Source: Salvator merianae
Lineage: Eukaryota; Chordata; Lepidosauria; Squamata; Teiidae
Direction of reading: 5' to 3'
NCBI GenBank assembly: GCA_003586115.2
Contig: QVOM02000116.1
Coordinates: 35,925,946 to 35,989,945 of the forward strand
Length of the DNA: 64,000 bases
Below the pieces are notes generated by a model. The model was not told the DNA's origin, did no database searches, and was given only the letters and a program-made list of their open reading frames with translations. A program made the position numbers and the translations under genes. This document shows positions 36,951-48,687 of this stretch, one piece after another (position 1 is the stretch's first letter; each line of letters begins with the position of its first letter).

Positions 36951-37779
36951 TCAACTGGCGGCACAGAGGCCCAGAACTGCTGAATGCTTCACCTAGCAAG
37001 TTCAGGCTCTTCTCAGCATCTAGGGATCATGAAGGAGCAGGTGAATGCCTCAAAATACCACATGGGAACTCACCTGCTCACTCAACCATGCAGACGCGGC
37101 CATTACTTCTGCACCTGTGGGTGGAGTGGTACATTATAAAATTTGCACAAGTGCGCCACCCCCTTACCCATGAGCCCATGTTGTGTCTGAATGCACGCTT
37201 GCTACTTGGTTTTACATTATGTGAACTGATGAAGGAGAAATGTGTATCCCCCACCTCCCCGGGTTCTCAGGGAATCAAGGAATTCACTTATGTATTTTGG
37301 AAATGTAATTTTAAATGTTGCTATATAGCTATTCACATTATCTATCCCACATCATCAGGTGTTTCACTATTTGATGACATAATAATCAGGCCTGGCTCAC
37401 AAATGCACATTTCTGCTTGATTTCATGCTAGCTGATTATTCTGCACTTTATGATCCATAATTGAATGTGTGAGCTGGAGTCCTTGAAATGCACTGACTGA
37501 GGTGCTATGAAAGTTGATTATTCAGTATTCTGCTAAAGCCAGACGATGCACACATATACATCACTTGATTACTCCCAGGACAGTCTACACACATTTGAGG
37601 AAGAATATAAACAAGGTAAGATTACCTTATCTAGGCTGGTAACTATTGAAAATGGTGACTGGAAGTTCAATTTAAGTCCATCCTGCCTTCCGCTACAGAA
37701 AAGAAACTGTTTTTGTAGGGTAAAAAAAACATCAACCTAGGTAGTGAGCAACTGTAGGTCTGTACTGGGAGAGGCAATG

Positions 37780-38087
37780 TATCTAGTATCCTAATCCTAA
37801 GCTGTTAAGGGCCTTGCATGCCAAGCATGGAACCTTGAATCTGACCTAGTAGCTAACTGGCAACTAGTGCAATTGCTTAAGCACAGGCGTGCTCAGTGAG
37901 ATGTCCTACTGACTGCTACCTTTTGTACTAGCTGCAGGTTTTGCAGCAAATATAAGGGTATCCCCACATGGAGTACATTACAGAATCTAAGCATGAAGTT
38001 ACTAGTGCGAGGACAACAGTAGCAGGCAATCTCTGTCCAAGTAGGAACATGGTTGGTATAACAGCTGCCCAGAGCCTGCACTAGCAT
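37780..38087 (-). repeat. L2-like LINE ORF2 C-terminal fossil
   Basis: The minus strand keeps FCNVLHVGIPLYLLQNLQLV followed by QKVAVSRTSH at about 37893-38010. These correspond to the L2/CR1 blocks 'YCNALYVGLP...LQLVQNAAAR'. Downstream are remnants of the next conserved block. Stops lie on both sides. Confidence 0.75.
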
Positions 38088-40957
38088 ACAGATGGCAGGT
38101 CCCTATTCTGGAATATAATCCAGAATAAAGCCCAGGTCAGAAAGGGCCTAAGAATTTTTTTGAACTTCTCTTTAGTAAACTGGAGCAAGTAGATTGGATC
38201 AAGCTGGAATGGGTTGCTCCTGGATTGGAATAAGGGTGTCTGCATTGAGATGACCTGTTTTGTTCCAGACCCTAAGCTAGCTTCAGGGGGCCTCCAAAAG
38301 CTCCGAAGGGCAAAGTAGACTGGACCACAAAGGCATGCCATCTGCACCTCTCTGTAGTCTGGTATATCACTCCCTAATATGCCAGTAGATCAGACAAGAC
38401 TGCCATTTTGGGTGTCCTGGTCTGGTCTACACTCTGTCCTGTGTGGACACAGCATACTAGGAGGAAGCATGACCTCCCTTGCACCGCACCAGCACACAGA
38501 AGTGAGGACCCTTGACCACTTGTTGGTCTGGTATATCAGCAAGTGTGGAAAGAATGTGATTATGTGTAATTACTAGATTTGTGATAGTGACATTGGAACT
38601 AATCTCCTGATGCAAACTTCCAGAGAGTTCAAGGTTGCCTTAGAGAGATATAGGTTTTAATTAGACTTATGCTATTTTTTCTGTCCTGCTTTCAGGGACC
38701 AACAAAGGTAGCTTCACCATTGGAACAATGGTGTAACATGCAGTGGTATTACTATAATTGCATTTTTGGCAGGAAGTGGCAGTTCTTTTTGGCAATCTTC
38801 TCCTCCGTTCTGAGGCTCTTTAACTCACAAACTGGTGAGTATATCGCTTCCCTCTTAGGCTGTAGCAGACTGGTCTGTGAGTCCAACCGCAAAGGCAGGA
38901 TGAGCCGGTAAGCAGACGCAGCAATCACGTGATACCAATAAGGCGTTCTCTGAAGCCCTTTGGGATTGACAAACCTTGTGCTATAATAAACCTGCTATTC
39001 TTTAGGAGGCCACATGGATTTTTTTCTTTTTAACAACAGATTTTGGCTGGCTGATAAATAAACAAACAAACAGCAATCTTACTAATTCATGTACCCTGCA
39101 AGTGTTTTTGTTGTGAATCTGTGCCATTTGAGGGACCTCTTGCACCCTAGCTGCACCCTGGGTGGATGTCCCAAATGCACACAGTCAGGGCAACTGGTAT
39201 GATGGGGCGGTGGGGGGGGAACAGAAGGCCCTCCTGCCTCACATCAGTTCACGGGCTTCAAGCCTGCAAACCGGTGTATAGGGGGGCATTTGATTTGTAC
39301 CCACTCCCGCTGCCTGGCCCTACAAGATATTATTTCCTGATAATAAAGGTGTCATATATTCATGTCATTCATATATGATACAAATGCTTGTGCCATATAT
39401 GAATAAAAATACATTAGTGTGACCTTTTTTTGTTCTTAGGTTTTTCATTTAATCAGCCCAATGAACACATAAGAGTCACATCGCAAGCAAAGCATATTTT
39501 CCAGGCATCTCTGCTGTGGAGCAACACCAAGCCATTGCTTCTAAAAATGCCTCAGAGATGTCACTTGGAAACAGGTTGCAGTGGGAAACATTTGCTGGCC
39601 TAGCCATCTCCATTTATTTAAGTAGATCGCTGATGAGACGCAGCTGTAGGGTGGAGGCTTTTTTAGACGCTCCAGATTTGATTGCCAAATATAATGAAAG
39701 AAGGATGACTTCCAGCTGATTGTTGATTCTAATGTGACAAGAGATTTTGCAATGTGAATATTTCAGAAACGTTAAAGCTGGATTGTAAAACAATCAAAAA
39801 AGAGGACCGAGGCAGGGAAGGGAGAAAAGCCTGACACAAAAATCAAAGGAAGGAGAGCAGGGAAACGCTAAAATGAAGATAAACTTTGGAAAAGAGATGG
39901 GAGGGAAATAGGAGGAACAAAAAAATGATGGGTAAATTGGAGAAGGAAAATGTCAGGTATAAATTGAATCAAGGCTGTATGATATGAGCTACTTGTTGAG
40001 TCACCTGTGATGAGTAAGAATTAGAGCCAAGCAATCAAGAAGAGACTTTTCAAAATAAAATAAATACCTTTGTTTAAAATAAAAATCCAGCCCCTCTGTG
40101 TTTTATAAAGAATTGGTGTACAGTTCAGTATGTTTTTGCATCTACATGTGTGGCAGGTTGAAATATGACATTTGCCTAGGCTATACTGAAATAAATTATT
40201 TGTGGCCATGCTTGGAGCACATGCAGTGGTGTTTAGGTAAGAAGTCTTTCTTTACATGTACCCAGCCTGGATTGACCAGTCCCACCCTGGGATAATTCAA
40301 GAATGGAACATAATCTTAAGAATATGTGGCACAAATCAGCAGAGTCACAACTGACGTTTTAGCCATAGCTCAAACCCCGTATGTCCAGATGATGATTTTG
40401 AAAACTTCAGTTCACAATTTCAGATTCTGCTGCGGTGGCTTTTTGTAAACTGGCCAATCTCTCTGCCCATCCTGATAAACTGTACTAAGTCTTTGTGGGT
40501 TGTGGTTGGGCATTATCACTGATCCAACTCTCCCAAGGGTGCAGTTACCATTGAGTGAGCCTGTCGTTTTTGCTTGGGGCGCAGGAAGCAAAGGGACCTC
40601 CTTCTGAAGTATTTGGCTAGTTGCTGGCTTGGTGTTTGTTCATTATTGCCCACTTTCCTTTCTTTTCAGGGGGTGCAGTTCATCTTAGCTATCCCCTTGC
40701 ACATGGTGCAGGATAAGTAACTTATAACAGTCACTTTGTTATGGGGCTAAATCATATAATGAATAATATAGATGTATTAGCCAGTGGATGCCTGTGGATT
40801 GAGACAATGAAGGCAGTGGAAGAGGGAAAAAGCTCTGACAATCAAAAGCCCATGACCATCAAAATATGGTCCTGGGACTTCAGTGGGAGGATTTCAATTC
40901 CAGCCTGTGCCATCTAGTGGTCATGGGCAAAAGCAGCAGCTTATCAGCTGTTGTAAA

Positions 40958-41510
40958 GGACTTTTTCACACTTACTGGTAATCTGATACAGTGCAGGACG
41001 TAGACCCTTTCCGGGCATCTTTCTTCCACCCACCATTGCAGAACAAAGAGGCCCCATCCCCTGCTAGTACGCTCTGTCTGCAATGGATGAAGTATAGACC
41101 AGGTTAGGTGGCCTAAAATGGCCGCCTAGCCCAGTACACGGGTGGACCTTTTTTAAAAGATCCAACAGAAGTTCAGCAGTTGCTAAACCGGAATGCAGAA
41201 GCGTGTGAATGTGGCACATGCCTCCGTGTTCTGGTTTAGCACGGGACCCATTTTGGTGGCGCACCAAGTTGCACTGCTGAAATAAATCCACCAGTGACTC
41301 CAAGGCCAGGAGGTTTAGTGCCAGGTCACCGGAGAATCCAGAGGCTGGCTCTAGGATCGTGCAATCTTCCAGGCTGGCACAGGGGCTGTACTAAAAGAAG
41401 TCCAAATGTGGATGGCCTTGTTCCAGTACAGCTGGCCCCCGTCAACTGCTGGACCACTCCAGCTTGACCTGTCTTGCTGGAATAGCCCATAGGAGGTAAG
41501 CAAAGAAACA
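40958..41510. mobile_element. Possible third copy of family A element (weak)
   Basis: GGACTTTTTCACACTTACTGG at the left is similar to the family A end GGCCCTTTCTGCACTTACC. A possible partner GGTAAGCAAAGAAACAC lies near 41494. Interior similarity was not established, so treat this as a lead only. Confidence 0.25.
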
Positions 41511-42129
41511 CTCAGAGTTTCTTTCGATTCTCAGTCTACTGCTTCAGGATCAAGGTCATACTGTTGGATGCTTCGCTTCTGGATACCTGCTGCTTTTCTC
41601 TACAGACTTCCTGACTTCCTATGGCTGCTTCTTGAATCATTGCTCTGACCTTGTTTGCTATCATGGTACATTGCAATTAACATCCCAAAACCTTTTTAAC
41701 GCAGAAGAGCAGCTTCATGAAAACCCTAGAATGGCTCATTACTTTTATAAGAAACATGTCCAGCTAAATTCTATTAAAAAATTAGGCTGTGCTTTCTGTA
41801 CATCATCCCTGTCTCCTGTATGTGGACTGGCTAGGAAAAGTTAGTTTCCTTATTACAGGCATGTATTTCCCAAAATGTAGCTTTTGCACAGAACAGACAT
41901 AAAAATTATTAGAAAGATAAATGAGAGAAAATAAACACATGCACTTCAATATAAACAAATAGTATTGAGAGGCACATCCCTAAAAGCAGGCAACGTTTTA
42001 GGCCTCCAGCTTTTGAGACCTTGGAGTTGTGACTCTAACAGATAGGCTCAGAACCACCTTTCTATAATTAAGAAATGTCGCTCAGTCCTACGAACCAAAT
42101 CAACATGTTAAACAAAGAGACAAGCAATT

Positions 42130-42720
42130 GCACACCCTTATGATCCCTTAGTACGTTCTCGGAGCTTCAGATCCCTTGGTTTTTATAGAGCAAACAGACA
42201 GTCAGACTCTATTGTTATTAGCATAGATTAGCATTTTAAAATTGCCGTCGGGGGTCGGCAGGCATCTGGGGAGGCTCGGTGCCTTTAGCTTCCCACCCTA
42301 GCTTGCCCTCTGCTCTGCCACATGTGTTCAAGACATAAGACGGCCTCCTGATTCCCTATGCAGGTTAAGGCTGTTTCCCGTGGACTGCTATCAATCAGCG
42401 TGAAGCCACCCTCGCATCCAGCGCACAACAATACTGGAACTCAAACAGTAAGCATCCTATTAGCATTTCAACCTGTCCCTGGAGGAAATAGTCCTTTGCA
42501 GCTGCAGCCGGTTCTGAACCGGCCTTGAATGAGGCATGTTATTTCATCTGAGGATAAAGGAAATGGGGATTGAAAGGTGCTTTTACATCATTTCGCAGCC
42601 CGGCCTCATCAGCTGCCCCCCACCCCGTCCAATCACTCCGAGCGCGTCCTCGACTATCTGTTCTCCAAAGCTTTTTCTTATCTAGTTGAAATGAGTCAAA
42701 GCTATATAGATTCCCAACCC
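42130..42720. other. GC-richer non-coding block, no repeat recognised
   Basis: It contains CpG-bearing unique-looking DNA (CCGTCGGGGGTCGGCAGGCA, GCAGCCGGTTCTGAACCGGC) with no ORF and none of the repeat families seen elsewhere. It could be a conserved regulatory element. From about 42730 to 42910 the sequence looks like an old CR1 3' UTR. Confidence 0.25.
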
Positions 42721-43556
42721 GTTCCCTTGGGAAATTAGTTCACAGTCTGGTAGTCCTTACTGTCAGGAATTTTCTTTCCAGATTTCATCCTCCAACACGC
42801 TTCCCTTTGTTCAAATTCATCTCATTACTTCCGTTGAAATCTCTCGGTGCTGTATCCACAACAATCCCTATCAATCTTTTTTTACAGCTTCATTCACGTC
42901 TTAACAAAACTTGTTTATTTGGGTGTTCCTCATTTATATTTTATGTAAAGATGTAGCATTCAGTCAGATCAAGAAAAGCCGGGTCTTTTGTTAGGGCGGT
43001 CTTCTTTGTCTGACCTACTGGAAAGACTTAATGCTGTTCAGTCGTTTTCACCCAAGCCTCCACCAAAAATGGACAAACATCGCCCCTTGTCTCCTCTAGA
43101 TTCAGATTAATCATCCGGAATATACTTCTCTACGCACACCAGCAGTTATGTCTTCCTACTCATCAAGTGAAGGTTTGGTAGTGTGGTACCTGCCTGTGCT
43201 TGAGTGTGTTGCGTTTTTCCCAACAGCATTCACCCAGTTGTAAACGTCAATTATTAAATGCTGAAATGTTACATCCAAACCAGAGTTTTCAGTTGTTCTC
43301 CCTCCCTTCCTGAGGTTCCTTCCACACAACACTAGGACTAATGTAGAGTAACACTGGTGGCCCTTGGCTCTTGTGTCTGTACAAGGTTGTGGCAGAAGCT
43401 TATTGGATGGCCTGATGGCATTTCTGTGTCACCAACTATTGGGACAACAGGCCATCCATCCAAGCCAAAAGTACATGGCTTCATTCATGTCCATGATGAC
43501 TATGTGGCTACACACTGACACCATGCTATTTCTGCCAGAATAAATGCTGCAGACCC

Positions 43557-43577
43557 CCCCCACACACACACACACAG
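43557..43577 (+). repeat. CA microsatellite
   Basis: This is a short ACACAC run directly after a C homopolymer. Confidence 0.9.
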
Positions 43578-44119
43578 CTCCTGCAACAACTGTGAGGTGG
43601 TTGTGGGTGTACACATAAATGTGAGCTGTTTTGGCATCACTGCTGACTTTCTCAAATCGTGATGGATCTAGGGCATTTGTGAGCTTAGTACGCATTCATC
43701 TTTCATCAGCTCTCTTTGGAAGTCCCAGCACAGCAGTGGTCAAAACTGTGCATGCTCACCATACCTATAAAATGCACTCATGCAGAAGTGGTGGCCTGCC
43801 CTTAAAGCGACAGGCCACTGCTGTCATGCAGGTCAGCTCAGGAGGAAAGATTACAAGCCATTCAATTCATAAAATAATCAATCTAATGACTTGGAAGGGT
43901 GAATCTTCATTGCCTCAAGGATGTTGGATTGAGTAAGGAGGTTTCAACTCTCTTAAGTCACAGCAACACTGGCTGGTAACCACACACTGCCCCTTTTGGG
44001 GCTGCCTGGCAGCAGCAGCTGTATAAGCCTGCACAGGGGTGAAAGGTCTGTTTTGCCCCTCCAAACCGCACAGAATGCTTCTGCTGGTGGAACTGCCTGC
44101 AGAAGCTGAATTTCCTTTC

Positions 44120-44217
44120 ATCCTGGCAAGTGCCCAGTGCTTCCTTCTGTGGAAGTGCTGGGGATCGAACCAGCAACCCTCTGCTTTCCAGGCAGTTTGC
44201 TCTGCCACCGAGCTACA
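44120..44217 (-). repeat. tRNA-derived SINE head
   Basis: On the minus strand it reads TAGCTCGGTGGCAGAGCAAA, CTGCCTGGAAAGCAGAGGGT and TGCTGGTTCGATCCCCAGC. The B box is canonical. The body beyond it differs from other copies and may be truncated. Confidence 0.75.
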
Positions 44218-45810
44218 TTAGCTCACCCTGACATGAGACGTGAATTCACAAGAGAGGCTTATGAAAGTACCATGGAGAATCCCTTTTTCATTTTCTCTGT
44301 TACTGTACTACAGTGTGTCATATACATAAGCTTCTATAATTGCCCCCAATTGCCTTGGCAAGCCTCCAGCCAATCTCTGGAGTTCAAAGGCTCTATTTTT
44401 GCTAGTTACTAGTCTGCACATTATACCATCTTGATGTATAGGTCCCCACATTTATTACGACAAAAGGGAAGGGGGATTTAAAGTTATTTAAAAATGCAAC
44501 ATTTCCTAAAAGGCACACTACTGGATTCGCATCTGGTACAGCCAGCACACACGTTAATAAGGGAATGATGTAAATTGCAGTTCTGTATCATCTCTGGAGA
44601 ACCACAAATTTCTTTTCCCTGGATTAAGGGTTTCCCTTTAATAGTGAAGTTTAGGAAATTGTTGCCACCACGAACCGTTTTCCTTCCATAGAGAGTAAGG
44701 AACAGTGATATGCCTATCAGACCAGCTCGTCTATCAGTCTTTTCATCATATTTTGCAAAGGTAGAAATTCATCTGAATCCTAATCTGAGATGCCACATGT
44801 GTACATATTGTTTATTTAAACCTGCAGAATTACAATAGAAAATTATTAGTATGGCCAGGCTGCACAAAATAGATGGACGGCTAAAGTACAAATGTCTCCA
44901 AAGTGGGTTTTTTTCCCCCATTTCCATTTTATGTTTAGTGACCTCCTATAGCTTGAACCTCAGAAGAGGTGAAGATCCCAACTCACCTGTCTATTCAGAG
45001 GAATAGACGTGAGGAACGTCATGTCCCAGGTACTCTGAGGCTACCTCCAGACATCACTCATTTATTCCGCAATTTATCAATTTACCGGCGTAACATCTGG
45101 AATCACACATTGTCTAGACATCTGTTTTGACAGTAGGCTGGGGTGAAAATGTGGTAATTCTAAATAAATCTATAACTATGTACTTATCAGAATTAATATG
45201 CATACATATGTAGTACAAAGTACGTACGAGCTCATGCCAGAACATATTTCTCCAGGAGCATGTTCTGTACAGGAATGCTAGGAAGCCCCTTCTGATCACT
45301 ACACAAACAGGAGGCCATATGCCATCCCACCAACCCTGGGGACCATTAGGGGCAGGGCCAGCAAATGCAGGATACATTTCACCAGACTTAAAGCTCAGCG
45401 CCAGAAAGAGTGACTTCACACAGCCGCAGGCCACGACTGGACAGCTTCCATGTGGGACTTGGCAGTGCCAGAAAGTGAGCTCATTCACAATTTTTAGGGG
45501 TGGGAAAATAATAATAATAGTAATGCTTTTTTTAAAATCACATTTTTTTTTCTATCAGTTTCCATTCTGCTTCAGCTTCCCCCACAAGCTGAATCCTTTT
45601 TTCGCCCCTTTATTTCATATATATGTTGCATATACATCACGATGTATGAATTTTGTGCACAAACACACATATTACATCTAGTGAATAAATAAAATATACA
45701 AATCTGAGTCTGTGGGAAATCAGGTAGAAATGTACTGGTCTGCATTCTTTTGTGTTATCAGTTTGGAAGAAAGTAAAGCTGGACATCCATCCATCATCCT
45801 AATTGACATG

Positions 45811-46297
45811 GGCCCTTTCTTCACAGGTCCTTAATCTGGATTAGGGGCTTGTATAGTTCACATCTAGGCCTCCAGATCCACACGTTAGTATGGATCTAGG
45901 AGGCCCTGACCCCCACTGCTATGACTCCAACTGCTTTAGATGGAGCCTAATCCAGATTAAGGAGGCCTCAATCTGGATCACTGGAAGACCTATTTAATCC
46001 AGTCTACCAGTGGACTAAATCCAGAACATGGGAGGTGTGCATAAGGCATGCCTCCTGTGTTTGGGACTACTTGGGGGCGCATTTCAGCGGCACGCCATAG
46101 TGTATTACCAAAATGCACTCCCCCAGAGGCCTCGAGGCTAGGAACTTTTATTCCTAGTCCTCGGGGGCATGGGAGTATGGCTGCCTGCAGCATGGGCTGA
46201 TCCAGATCAGTGCCATTGGTACAGACAGCCCTGATCCTACTCACAGCTTCCCATGGTTGGGATCCTGACCCAACTGTAGGTAAGTGCAGAAAGCACC
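45811..46297. mobile_element. Miniature inverted-repeat DNA element, family A copy 2
   Basis: The left end is GGCCCTTTCTTCACAGGTCC. The right end in reverse complement is GGTGCTTTCTGCACTTACC, matching copy 1's left end at 16 of 19 positions. The interior has a CCTCGAGGCTAGGAACTTTT / ATTCCTAGTCCTCG palindrome near 46131-46163, the counterpart of the one at 2195-2218. There are also TAATCCAGATTA-type inverted words. It has no coding capacity. Confidence 0.6.
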
Positions 46298-46844
46298 AAG
46301 GATTCTCCAGAAATCCACTCAGTATTGATTAACCATAAAGTTTTTCTCCTATCTCATTGTTTGAACCAGTGATGCAGAGGTAAATATGCTACATAGAAGT
46401 GCCTAAGCCATGCCTGCAAGGACAATCAAGCATACAGGCAACTGGATTTTAGCCATCATGTAGAAGGATCAGCTGGCAGGGGCAGAATAGGAAGATGGCA
46501 TCATTCTTCCTGTAAGCCAGAGGAGTAGGGATGCCCAGTCAATGTTGGTAGTGTCTCCATTTTACCACTGTGGGACCCTGCAGGAAGGGTCTTGGGCATA
46601 AAACACTCAATGAAGAGTGTGATGCCTGCCTGAGGCACGTGGAGATTAGGGCTCAAAATAGTCCTTTTGTGCAAACACCTCAGCTACTGCTTGACCAAGT
46701 GCTCATGTGTGCCAAAACAGACCCATGAAAGTGCCTGGTAAAGTGGCAGGTAAGGTACATCAGCAGAGGTGCCTGCCCCGAGATGCCACCATGGAGACAT
46801 GGCCATAGTCAGTGTTCAGGAATGCTTGTGAAAAAGATGGGACT

Positions 46845-47545
46845 TAGAACATGAGGAGCCCCTCTGGATCAGGCCATGGCCCTTCTAGTCCTGCATCGTG
46901 TCTCATACAGTGGCTCACCAATTGCTCCTGAACATTTTCAAGCAGAAGATGAGGCTGAAACCCTCACATGCTCTTGACTCCCTGCAAATGGCCTTTAGAA
47001 GCATCCTGCCTGGATGCTTCTCCACCCTGGAGGCAGTACCTAGGCATTGATTCTAGCAGACATTGATACACCTGACCTCCATGAATTTGTCTAACCCTTT
47101 CTTAAACATATCTAGGTGGTTGCTGTCACCATCTCTTCTGGCAGTAAATTCCACAGATCAATAACCCACAGGGTGAAATAATACTTCCCCCTGTCAGTCC
47201 TAACTCTCCTGCTCATCAGCTTCATAGAAATTTTTTTCTCTCTCTGCCTTTTCCACACCATGCATAATTTTATATATTTCAATCTGGTCTCCTCTTAAAC
47301 ACTTTCAAGGCTGAGAAGGCCAAGGCATTGCAGCCTGATTTCATAAGGAAGGTGTTCCAGCTGCTTTACCATTATGGTTACCCTTTTCTGCCCTTTTCTC
47401 CAGCTCCAAAATATCCTTGCTGGGGTGTGGTGACCAAAATTGTACACAATATTTCAAATATGTCCTCACTATAGATTAATAAAGAGGCACAATAACTCTT
47501 GCCAACATATGTTCTATTCCCTTCCTAATTACCCCAGCACTGAAT
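46845..47545 (-). repeat. CR1-like LINE, long 3' fragment
   Basis: The plus strand runs GGATCAGGCCATGGCCCTTC, then the AATTCCACAGATCAATAACC region, CACACCATGCATAATTTTAT, CTCCAGCTCCAAAATATCC and GTGGTGACCAAAATTGTACA. Read on the minus strand these are the 'GTGTATAAAATTATGCATGG' and 3' terminal blocks of a common sauropsid CR1 family. It is about 700 bp long and decayed. Confidence 0.8.
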
Positions 47546-48492
47546 TTGAGTGGAACTGTAGTCCACACAGGAAGACACAGTGGTTGAGAAACATGGTTTA
47601 TACATCTATGATGCTGCATGATTTTCTTTATTATGTTTGTATGTTGAATTTTTTTCCAAGGTGTTCAGAGCAGACTATCCTTCCATCTTTATAGTCCAGT
47701 ATATGCCACATGTTTTGGGTCTCAGTCTACAACGAATAGGCAGGCTTCTTATTTTCTTTGCCAAGGGCCCAATCCTAAATACGTGCCTGGCTAAAGGTTA
47801 TGGGAGTTATAACAAAATAAATGAACTTTTCCCAGAATTCAAACTCTGTGTGGGTTTGTGTGTGTTTGGTGTTGATTACAAGGATTATCTGAGTAGCTCT
47901 AGCCAGAGGAACCTTCTTGACAAAAGGCTGATTTCACAGCAGCTCTGTCATCTCAGATTGGAACAAAACATTTGGACATGCTGCTAGGGACAGTGAGTTC
48001 TTAGTTTTGTGCTCAGCAAGCCAGCAAGCATCGCTGCTCTGATCAAGCTGGCAAAAAAACAGAAGCCTCTTGTTGAAAATTAAAATCCCATCCACTCTCT
48101 CTCCTTTTGGTCTGTCAAATCCTTAAGCAAGCTACTAGTGGCTCTAGTATTTTATTGTAGCCTTTTGGAAGAACACCCAGCCACACCCACTGTTACGGGG
48201 GGGGTGGATACCTCAGGGACTCCCCTCTCCAGGGAACTTTCACCTTCTTAAATCACTTCCCTTTTGGAAAATAAAGAGAAGTAAAAACCCTCATATCAGC
48301 TTGTGATTAGATTGATAGACACAGACTATTCCCAAATCACTGGTATTTTCCCCAGGAATTGTGGTGGGAGGGTAAAATAAAACTCACTTGAGGCCAAGCG
48401 TGGCTAAGCTTGGCTAAGCGTGTGGTACTTAGCCAAAGTGACTATGGGACCACTGCTTGTCAAGGCCGTTCCCCAGATGATAGAACAGAAAA

Positions 48493-48687
48493 TGATTGTT
48501 GGGTACCAAGGAGGCATGGCTGCCTTTGAGTTGACTGTATGGGCACCTTCACAGTAACTTCTATGTAGCTGTCTTGGCAGAGATACAGACGTGGTTTGCC
48601 ATTGCCTACTTCTGAGGAGAAGCTAGGAATCGAACTGGCAACCATCTGCTTTCCAGGCAGTTTGCTCTATCACTGAGATACAGCCAC
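48493..48687 (-). repeat. tRNA-derived SINE
   Basis: Minus strand: TGTATCTCAGTGATAGAGCA, AACTGCCTGGAAAGCAGATG, GTTGCCAGTTCGATTCCTAG, then CTGCCAAGACAGCTACATAG, CAGTCAACTCAAAGGCAGCC and a GGTACCCAACAATC end. This is essentially full length. Confidence 0.85.

Noticed and set aside
28383..47545. Exons of an unknown gene in CR1/L2-coding remnants
   Set aside because: Conserved blocks such as YCNVLYVG and EVYKIM belong to LINE reverse transcriptase ends and are broken by stops.
48370..48430. Tandem array of GGCTAAGC units
   Set aside because: Only two or three imperfect units; more likely the interior of a decayed DNA element than a functional array.
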